This document shows positions 52,806 to 58,023 of a stretch of 58,023 bases of DNA, one piece after another. This stretch comes from a bacterium (GTDB lineage: Bacteria > Bacillota > Clostridia > Lachnospirales > Lachnospiraceae). A program made the translations under genes and the position numbers. The stretch is from contig JAMPCE010000015.1 in the NCBI GenBank assembly GCA_023666335.1, positions 1 to 58,023 on the forward strand, written 5' to 3'. The number at the start of each line of letters is the position of its first letter. Position 1 is the first letter of the stretch. Under the pieces are notes generated by a model, which was not told the origin of the DNA, searched no databases, and saw only the letters and a program-made list of their open reading frames with translations.

Positions 52806-52834
52806 ATTGTACTACATAGTATTGCAATTTGCAA
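52806..52834 (-). promoter_or_regulatory. Promoter and operator of the toxin-antitoxin pair
   Basis: TTGCAA (52829-52834), 17-bp spacer, TACAAT (52806-52811). The spacer holds the inverted repeat TACTA-CA-TAGTA (52810-52821) and a TTGCAATTTGCAA palindrome, suitable for antitoxin binding. Confidence 0.55.
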
Positions 52835-52877
52835 GACATATATTCTTCTGCAAGACTTCCTCAAATTTATCCGCTTC

Positions 52878-53492
52878 TTACTCCCCCAGCATCCCCGCAA
52901 GCCGCTTCCGCAGTACATTCCCGAGGGAAAGCGCAAGCGCCATCTTGACGACATCCGGAATCAGGAACGGGATCACACACCAGCCAAGCACCGCCGCAAG
53001 CGAAACCGGACCGGTCTGATGCAGATAGACTGCCATAAACCACACCGTGCCAACAGACAGATAAGCAATCATGCCAAGCGTCATCCCGACCGCCTGCGCC
53101 CAGAGCTTTCTGCCAAACAACCGCTCCATCAGCCACATGATGAGCCCTGCAAAGAGAAAGCCGATGATGTAGCCGCCCGTCGTATTCAAAAGGACGCCGA
53201 TGCCCCCGCGAAAGCCGGAAAAAACCGGAAGTCCGATCGCACCCAGCAAAATATAGATCATGACCGCCAGCGTCCCCCGTCTGCCGCCCAGCACTGTCAC
53301 CGCAAGAAAGACCGCGAAAGTCTGTAAGGTAAAAGGAACCACCGTCGGAATGGAGATCCACGAGCAGATCGCTATAAGTACGGCAAACACGGCTATGTAA
53401 GCCATATCGTACGTTTTTCCCCTGCCCGCCGCACGATCGTGCGCTGTCTGTGTCCGCAATGATTCCGTCTGATTTTCCATCTTTGTCTTCAT
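52878..53492 (-). CDS. bioY: Biotin transporter BioY
   Basis: 204 residues, six membrane helices. The S-component pattern is VPFTLQTFAVFLAVTVLGGRRGTLAV, then GGIGVLLNTTGGYIIGF, then the terminal PFLIPDVVKMALALSLG. It binds biotin for uptake with the shared ECF energising module. No bio biosynthesis genes are nearby, and I found no BirA operator in the short upstream gap. The start is the first ATG (53492); a second is 12 bp later. Confidence 0.93.
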   Translation of the reverse strand: MKTKMENQTESLRTQTAHDRAAGRGKTYDMAYIAVFAVLIAICSWISIPTVVPFTLQTFAVFLAVTVLGGRRGTLAVMIYILLGAIGLPVFSGFRGGIGVLLNTTGGYIIGFLFAGLIMWLMERLFGRKLWAQAVGMTLGMIAYLSVGTVWFMAVYLHQTGPVSLAAVLGWCVIPFLIPDVVKMALALSLGNVLRKRLAGMLGE

Positions 53493-53547
53493 CTTTGTTT
53501 TCCCGTCTTTCTTTCTTGTTTTATATAGAATAACATTTATTATTAAA

Positions 53548-54924
53548 TCATCTTTTAACTTGCCATTTCTGCCGCCCGTATCCTGTGATTACCGCCACCG
53601 CAAGGATGACCAGCATACACAGTGAATAGAAATTTACAAACGGCACCGATCCGGGCGCAACGGCTGTCCCCTCACCAAACTGCGCGGAAAGCTGCGCCGG
53701 AATCACACAGTGCACCGTCCACGGCGCGAGAAAGCAGAATACGCAGCCGGTACAGTCCATCAGATTCGCGCGGCGGTATCTGTCCACGCCCGCCTTTTCC
53801 CCGATCTCACAGATCAGATCGCCAAGCGCCACGATCGCCACTGAAATAACACCCGTTACCATGCTTAAGATACCCACGGAAAACACGATCGTCGCCTCCG
53901 TGCTGCGCTCTGTTTTCGCAAGGCGCACGAGAAGCGCGCCCACATCCTCAAAGAAGCCGCTGCGTTCCAGCACGCCCAGCAGGGCAAACACGCCGATCAG
54001 CATCGCCACCGTCCCGACCGTCCCCGTAACGGCTTCGATCACGATGCCAGATACGGAAAAGTCGCCGGGAAAGGCGATCAGATCCGACACCTTGTAGATG
54101 CCGGAAAGAAGCCCTGCGGCGATCCCGGAAAGAATCCCCCAGGAAAGGGCGGTGATCAGATGTTTTTTCATCATGCAGAGCGCGATGATCACCACAGGCA
54201 CCACCAGCATGACCAGACTGAGCGGCTTTGCGACAACCTCCGACGCCGCGCTTTCGGCGGAAGCTTCCGTCGTCTTTGCAAACAGCAAAAACAGGAGCAA
54301 TGCCCCTGCCGCCGCAGGCAGACTGTAACGCATCCTGGTCTTTACCACCGTTCCCAGATCCGCGTGCTGAGTCGCAGAGGAAGCGATCGTGGTATCCGAG
54401 ATCGGTCCGAGATTATCGCCGAACGCCGCGCCCGACACGATCGCGCCGATCATAAATTCCGGCGACACACCCGCCATCACGCCCACAGGAAACAGAATCG
54501 GAACCACCACAAAATAAGTGCCGACCGAAGTGCCCGTGGCAAACGCCAGCAGACAGGTGATGAGAAAGCCCGCCGCTGCAAACAGTCTTCCCGTAAAGCC
54601 TGCCGCCACCACATAGGAAGCGATCGTCTGCACCATACCGCTCGCCGAGATCAATTTGCCGGAGACCGCCGCCAGGATCACCGCCAGCACGATCACGCCA
54701 AACATCGGCTTGCTCAGACCGTATACCAGCGCTTCCCCGTACGCCTTTTCATCCTTTGTAAAAATAACACCCGTTATAAGCACTGCAAAAAACGCCAGCA
54801 CATACCCGTTTACATTGGATCGGCTCACCGCCGCCCACAGAATCATCGCCGCCGCCACGGCAAGCGGCGCGAAACTCCCTATTTTCCCGAGGCGGTACTC
54901 GATCCTCTCTCTGTTCCTATCCAT
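53548..54924 (-). CDS. NhaC-family Na+/H+ antiporter
   Basis: 458 residues with about eleven helices. Family signatures: FATGTSVGTYFVVVPILFPVGV and GAAFGDNLGPISDTTIASSATQHADLGTVVKTR. NhaC-type proteins exchange sodium for protons, while some relatives exchange organic acids, so substrate is uncertain. AGAGGA lies 7 bp before the ATG. The gap to bioY is 55 bp, so they may be cotranscribed. Contains two AATAAC-type palindromes. Confidence 0.88.
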   Translation of the reverse strand: MDRNRERIEYRLGKIGSFAPLAVAAAMILWAAVSRSNVNGYVLAFFAVLITGVIFTKDEKAYGEALVYGLSKPMFGVIVLAVILAAVSGKLISASGMVQTIASYVVAAGFTGRLFAAAGFLITCLLAFATGTSVGTYFVVVPILFPVGVMAGVSPEFMIGAIVSGAAFGDNLGPISDTTIASSATQHADLGTVVKTRMRYSLPAAAGALLLFLLFAKTTEASAESAASEVVAKPLSLVMLVVPVVIIALCMMKKHLITALSWGILSGIAAGLLSGIYKVSDLIAFPGDFSVSGIVIEAVTGTVGTVAMLIGVFALLGVLERSGFFEDVGALLVRLAKTERSTEATIVFSVGILSMVTGVISVAIVALGDLICEIGEKAGVDRYRRANLMDCTGCVFCFLAPWTVHCVIPAQLSAQFGEGTAVAPGSVPFVNFYSLCMLVILAVAVITGYGRQKWQVKR

Positions 54925-55010
54925 TTGCTTATCCTCTTTTCTTCTAATTCATGCAAGCGCGTCTGCGTTGGTTATGCTATTTGTACAATCTTAATCATTT
55001 TGGGCGTGTT

Positions 55011-56171
55011 TCACAATCCTTTGATCCTGTACTCCCGCAGCCGCCCAACACACTCTTTCAGCGCCTCCGCCGTCTCGTCGATCTCCTCCTCCGTATTCTC
55101 CGCCGACAGCGTAAGCCGCAGCGCACCGCGCGCCACATCCCCCGATATGCCGATAGCCGAAAGCACATGAGAAGGCTCCTGCGAACCCGAGGCGCAAGCG
55201 GAACCGCCCGAAGCGCAGATGCCCCGCTGATCCAGTAAGATCAACAGAGATTCCGCTTCCACGCCCAAAAAGCAGAAATGCGCATTGCCCGGAAGCCTGT
55301 CCCTTTCAGGTCCGCACAAGCGGCTGTCCGGAATCTCCCGAAGCACCCGTCCGATCAGACGATCCCGCAGAGCACGCTCCCGCTCCATCCTCTCGTGCAG
55401 GGTCTCTCCCGCAAGCGCAGCCGCCTTTCCGAAGCCCACGATACCCGGCACGTTAAGCGTCCCCGCCCTGCGTCCCCGCTCCTGCGCACCGCCGTGCAGA
55501 AGAGGACGAAGCCGCACATTCTCGCGGCAGTAAAGGATACCCGCGCCTTTCGGACCTCCAAATTTATGACCGCTTGCCGAAAGCAGATCCGCCTGCATGG
55601 CTTCCACGTCCAGCGGGATATGCCCGTATGCCTGCACCGCGTCCGTGTGAAAAAGGACGCCTCTCCTGCGGGCGATCTCTCCAATCTGCGCGATCGGCTC
55701 CAATGTGCCGATCTCGTTATTTGCCGCCATCACGGAGATCAGTATGGTATCCCGGCGGATCGCCGCATCAATCGCCTCCGGCGCGACCTTTCCCCCGCCG
55801 TCCACATCCAGATACGTCACTTCATACCCCTGCCGCTCAAGATACCGACAGGTGTGCAGCACAGCGTGGTGCTCAATCTTCGTGGTGACAATGTGCCTGC
55901 CCTTATCCTTAAGCCCCTCCGCTGCCGCGCGGATCGCCCAGTTATCGGACTCAGTGCCGCCCGCCGTAAAGTAGATTCCGGTCGGCTGCGCGCCGATCAG
56001 AGCCGCCGCCTGCTCCCTTGCCGTCCGCACCGCTTTCTTCGCCTCTCCGGCAAACCCGTAAATAGCGGAGGGATTCGCGTAACTTTCCCTGAAATACGGC
56101 AGCATCGCCTGCAATACCGCCTCCGGCATCACGGTAGTGGCTGCATTGTCCAAATAAATCCTTTCTTTCAT
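55011..56171 (-). CDS. Cysteine desulfurase, second copy
   Basis: 386 residues, clearly paralogous to the nifS at 50862-52040 (YLDNAATT, SASGHKFGGPKGAG). The active-site loop is SGGSACASGSQEPSHVL, so the catalytic cysteine is present. It is not linked to a NifU gene, has its own promoter (56227-56254) and is followed by NhaC. It may supply sulfur for a specific acceptor such as tRNA thiolation or thiamine synthesis. This is inference. Confidence 0.9.
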   Translation of the reverse strand: MKERIYLDNAATTVMPEAVLQAMLPYFRESYANPSAIYGFAGEAKKAVRTAREQAAALIGAQPTGIYFTAGGTESDNWAIRAAAEGLKDKGRHIVTTKIEHHAVLHTCRYLERQGYEVTYLDVDGGGKVAPEAIDAAIRRDTILISVMAANNEIGTLEPIAQIGEIARRRGVLFHTDAVQAYGHIPLDVEAMQADLLSASGHKFGGPKGAGILYCRENVRLRPLLHGGAQERGRRAGTLNVPGIVGFGKAAALAGETLHERMERERALRDRLIGRVLREIPDSRLCGPERDRLPGNAHFCFLGVEAESLLILLDQRGICASGGSACASGSQEPSHVLSAIGISGDVARGALRLTLSAENTEEEIDETAEALKECVGRLREYRIKGL

Positions 56172-56226
56172 CTCACAACGCGCTCCGTTAGCATAGAATC
56201 CCCATCAATTTAGTATTCTATTGCAT

Positions 56227-56254
56227 ATTATAGCAGACCCTCCAAAAACTGCAA
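56227..56254 (-). promoter_or_regulatory. Promoter of the second cysteine desulfurase
   Basis: TTGCAG (56249-56254), 16-bp spacer, TATAAT (56227-56232), reading leftward. Leader of about 50 nt. Confidence 0.6.
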
Positions 56255-56261
56255 GACTGTT

Positions 56262-56308
56262 TTAAAACAGCGGTACGGACCATCGCTCATCGCAATCGTC
56301 CGCACCGC
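56262..56308 (-). terminator. Terminator upstream of the second cysteine desulfurase
   Basis: GCGGTaCGGAC (56270-56280) pairs with GTCCGcACCGC (56298-56308), a stem with one mismatch, followed leftward by TGTTTTAAAACAG. It would end transcription from the 56411-56439 promoter, and of the C-S lyase gene. Confidence 0.6.
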
Positions 56309-56323
56309 AACCCCTTTTACACT

Positions 56324-56385
56324 CCTGCCAAATCTTACTCTATGTAAAGTAAAACTTTGTCAGGCATATTGATACTCGTTCTCAT
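56324..56385 (-). pseudogene. 16-codon frame like the start of a ribbon-helix-helix protein
   Basis: MRTSINMPDKVLLYIE then stop. It begins like a ribbon-helix-helix antitoxin (SINMPDEVL is the common pattern) but ends after one helix. No Shine-Dalgarno is visible. It lies just after the 56411-56439 promoter and before a terminator. It could be a remnant or a leader peptide. Boundaries are approximate. Confidence 0.35.
56370..56384. promoter_or_regulatory. Possible Fur-like box
   Basis: TGATACTCGTTCTCA matches the 7-1-7 pattern TGATAAT-N-ATTATCA at about 12 of 14 positions counting only defined bases. It lies just downstream of the transcription start. It also overlaps the 16-codon frame, so it may be coincidental. 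Confidence 0.25.
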
Positions 56386-56439
56386 TTGACTACTTTTTGT
56401 AGTCAATTACATTTTAACAACTATTTCCTAAAATGTCAA
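56386..56439 (-). promoter_or_regulatory. Strong promoter with operator-like repeat
   Basis: TTGACA (56434-56439), 17-bp spacer, TAAAAT (56411-56416). The perfect 8-bp inverted repeat TTGACTAC-N5-GTAGTCAA (56386-56406) covers the predicted start, and ACATTTTA/TAAAATGT arms overlap the promoter itself. No gene other than the 16-codon frame follows before the terminator. Confidence 0.6.
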
Positions 56440-56523
56440 CTACACTTCACAATTCGTAGAATATTTTCCCGTAATGGGTGTCAAATTATTGACTTCGTAA
56501 TATAAAAGCGGACCCTGCGGCGT

Positions 56524-57696
56524 TTATATCACCGCTCGGATCCGCTCCAATGCCTCCCGCAGGAGTTTTCTCGGACATGCCGCATTGACGCGCTGGAAAC
56601 CGGCGCCGCCCGCGCCGAACATCCCGCCGCCATCCAGCCACAGCTTCGCCTCATGGGCGATCTTATGCTCCAAGGCTGCCTCGCTCAAGCCCAATTCTCT
56701 AAAATCCAGCCACACCAGATAGGTCCCCTCATGCGGCGCCATCCGCACGCCGGGCAGATTCTCCTCCACATACGTCCGGATAAAGGCGATATTCTCCGCC
56801 ACATAGCGCATCATTGCCTGATACCACTCCTCGCCCTGCGTATAAGCCGCCTTGCATGCCACCTGTCCCATCACATTGAGCTCGCTGACCCCCGCGGCGT
56901 CCACGCACTTCCGAAAACGCCTCCGCAGTTCCCCGTTCGGGATAAAAATATTGGAAAGGGTAAGCCCCGCCAAATTGAACGTCTTGCTGGGAGAGGTGCA
57001 GATGACGGAACATTCCGCATACTCCTTTTTCAGCGCCGCGAAGACGTGGTGCTTCCCCTGAAAGGCAAAATCAGCGTGAATCTCGTCGCTGACCACGATC
57101 ACCCGATGTTTCAGGCAAAGGTCGCCCAGCCGGAGCAGTTCCTCCTTCGTCCACACCCTGCTCACAGGATTGTGCGGGCTGCAAAGAAGAAACAGTTTCA
57201 CCTGATGCTCCACAAGCTTCCGCTCAAAATCCTCGAAGTCGATGTGATAGCCGCCATCCTCGCCCAACTGCAAGGTATTCGTGACCATCTTCCTGCCGTT
57301 GTCGCGGATGACCCCCTCGAACGGGTAATAGACGGGCTGCTGGATAAGAACCGCGTCCCCGGGCTCGGTGTAAGCCTGGATCGCCATCGCCAATGCAAAG
57401 ACCACCCCCGGCGTCTTCACGAGCCACGACTTTTCCACCGTGAAATCATGGTGGCGCTGCATCCAGTCCCGCACGCTCTCAAAGTATCCCGCTATCTCCT
57501 CAGTGTAGCCGAAGATCCCGTGATCTAAGCGCTCCCGCATGGCGTCCAGCACATAGGAGGACGTCTCGAAGTCCATATCCGCCACCCACAGCGGCAGCAC
57601 GTCCTCGGGCATCCCGCGCTCCGCCGCGCAGTCATACTTGATACAGCCTGTTCCCCGTCTTGCGATCTCCCTGTCAAAGTCCAGATTCCGCTCCAT
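56524..57696 (-). CDS. PatB/MalY-type pyridoxal-phosphate C-S lyase
   Basis: 390 residues from the ATG at 57696 (GGAGG 8 bp upstream). Fold-type I aminotransferase family. The beginning RGTGCIKYD, LPLWVADMDFETS, and the PLP lysine in ICTSPSKTFNLAGL are typical of cystathionine beta-lyase PatB/MalY. It cleaves cystathionine or cysteine to give thiols and pyruvate. It is adjacent to a cysteine desulfurase, but separated by a terminator and promoter. Confidence 0.9.
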   Translation of the reverse strand: MERNLDFDREIARRGTGCIKYDCAAERGMPEDVLPLWVADMDFETSSYVLDAMRERLDHGIFGYTEEIAGYFESVRDWMQRHHDFTVEKSWLVKTPGVVFALAMAIQAYTEPGDAVLIQQPVYYPFEGVIRDNGRKMVTNTLQLGEDGGYHIDFEDFERKLVEHQVKLFLLCSPHNPVSRVWTKEELLRLGDLCLKHRVIVVSDEIHADFAFQGKHHVFAALKKEYAECSVICTSPSKTFNLAGLTLSNIFIPNGELRRRFRKCVDAAGVSELNVMGQVACKAAYTQGEEWYQAMMRYVAENIAFIRTYVEENLPGVRMAPHEGTYLVWLDFRELGLSEAALEHKIAHEAKLWLDGGGMFGAGGAGFQRVNAACPRKLLREALERIRAVI

Positions 57697-57744
57697 CCTG
57701 TTGTCCTCCACGCACAATTCCTACTAATTCACTATGTTATCTTC

Positions 57745-57774
57745 ATTATACCATAAACACAGAAGCCATAGCAA
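57745..57774 (-). promoter_or_regulatory. Promoter of the C-S lyase gene
   Basis: TTGCTA (57769-57774), 18-bp spacer, TATAAT (57745-57750). It starts right after the HepT terminator. Confidence 0.55.
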
Positions 57775-57783
57775 TAAATCATT

Positions 57784-57834
57784 TAAAAAAGAATTGCGCA
57801 GCAATTCTTTGGTCGCAGGATGCTGATTCTGCGA
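57784..57834 (-). terminator. Terminator of the HepT-like gene
   Basis: AAAGAATTGC and GCAATTCTTT (57788-57810) form a perfect 10-bp stem with a 3-nt loop, followed leftward by TTTTTTAAAT. A second hairpin, TCGCAGGAT/ATTCTGCGA (57813-57834), precedes it. Confidence 0.75.
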
Positions 57835-57889
57835 CGATTATATCAGAACGGACAAAATCTGCAACCCCTGATCTCGTACTTTCATAATA

Positions 57890-58023
57890 TTAGCGGAAAA
57901 ACTTTTTCAGTTCTTCAATTAGTATAGGGATTTCCTCGAACACTATGTCGGCAATAATATTCCAATTCGTTCCATCATAATCGTGAATCAAACGATGTCT
58001 AAGTCCCGATATCATGCTCCATT
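57890..58023 (-). CDS. HepT-like toxin, C-terminal part (cut by window edge)
   Basis: The last 44 codons of a leftward gene are visible. They contain SGLRHRLIHDYDGTNWNII and end LIEELKKFFR. The RHRLIHDY stretch is the RX4HXY active-site motif of HepT/DUF86 toxins (HEPN ribonuclease fold). In type VII MntA/HepT systems the partner nucleotidyltransferase AMPylates the tyrosine of this motif. The partner would lie upstream, beyond the window. Confidence 0.7.
   Translation of the reverse strand, partial: WSMISGLRHRLIHDYDGTNWNIIADIVFEEIPILIEELKKFFR

Larger units (their letters stand above)
31594..54778. repeat. Dispersed 16-bp palindrome related to AATAAC-N4-GTTATT
   Basis: Best sites start at 31594, 39655, 39789, 40801, 48285, 53845 and 54763 (four contain ACACCCGTTA or its extension, three contain AATAACAGGTGT). 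Weaker ones start at 36176, 40215, 43973, 44012 and 44387. Nearly all are in coding sequence. Confidence 0.45.
56213..56523. other. 311-bp intergenic region with a small transcription unit
   Basis: Between the second cysteine desulfurase and the C-S lyase. It holds the desulfurase promoter, a terminator-like hairpin, a 16-codon frame, inverted repeats and a strong leftward promoter, each listed separately. It is AT-rich except for the hairpin. Confidence 0.7.

Noticed and set aside
53493-53547. BirA operator upstream of bioY
   Set aside because: The short AT-rich gap shows no inverted repeat of the BirA type.
54160-55170. 336-codon + strand frame
   Set aside because: Antisense to the NhaC gene and extending into the gap; Arg/His-rich shadow composition.
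56370-56384. Fur box as an established regulator site
   Set aside because: The match is fair, but it lies within a possible coding frame and downstream of the start site; kept only as a low-confidence feature.

Overview
The window looks like chromosome of an anaerobic, motile member of the Clostridia, most likely Lachnospiraceae. The basis is the conserved order rho, rpmE, DUF1385 gene, prmC, prfA; families typical of that group (DUF4364, DUF4250, DUF975, DUF5722, Csp-like S8 protease, OFA transporter, NifU/NifS); two chemoreceptors; strong GGAGG ribosome binding sites; and a CIRCE element at clpB. Species cannot be named from this. No rRNA, tRNA, CRISPR array, prophage or insertion sequence was seen. 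Both edges cut a toxin-antitoxin gene: an AbiEi-type antitoxin on the left and a HepT-type toxin on the right.

Layout. 0.3-4.0 kb: a large protein with an N-terminal cyclic-nucleotide-binding fold, convergent with an OFA-family transporter. 4.1-11.0 kb: a leftward carbohydrate operon of an intracellular GH53 galactanase, a MalE-type lipoprotein, MalF and MalG permeases and a GH13 lipoprotein. The malE leader contains a run of consecutive stem-loops. 11.3-15.7 kb: a 612-residue protein with an overlapping zinc-ribbon gene, and a LacI / ECF S-component / P-loop kinase operon. 15.8-19.5 kb: a chemoreceptor and a Csp-like subtilase. 19.8-21.7 kb: a rightward XRE regulator / membrane protein / CPBP protease operon. 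21.7-27.9 kb: an unknown protein, endonuclease III, a DUF4143 ATPase with tandem repeats at its promoter, a HAD phosphatase, an S1-domain protein and a zinc-ribbon membrane protein. 28.0-30.1 kb: a hemerythrin/CheX-like/receiver fusion and a two-gene module of unknown function. 30.3-35.1 kb: prfA, prmC, DUF1385, rpmE, rho. 35.4-37.1 kb: malic enzyme and a DUF4364 protein. 37.1-42.6 kb: an envelope operon (DUF975, response regulator, histidine kinase, polysaccharide deacetylase) followed by DUF5722. 42.7-48.4 kb: a RACo-like ferredoxin/ASKHA protein, DUF4250, an S66 peptidase and clpB. 48.6-52.0 kb: a Cache chemoreceptor, nifU and nifS. 52.2-57.7 kb: a DinJ/ParE-type toxin-antitoxin pair, BioY, NhaC, a second NifS and a PatB/MalY-type C-S lyase.

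Most genes form short leftward operons with overlapping starts and stops. Several promoters have inverted repeats across the -35, the -10 or the start site.

The most unexpected observation is a 17-bp palindrome, TTGAC-N7-GTCAA, found at least 15 times. Every copy is inside a coding region, the spacing is invariant, and two reading frames are used, so it does not encode one peptide. A weaker second palindrome, AATAAC-N4-GTTATT, is commoner in the right half. Other candidates for something undescribed are the structured malE leader, a dispersed family of intergenic hairpin elements, and a small promoter-to-terminator unit upstream of the second nifS. All counts were made by eye and need a genome-wide check.
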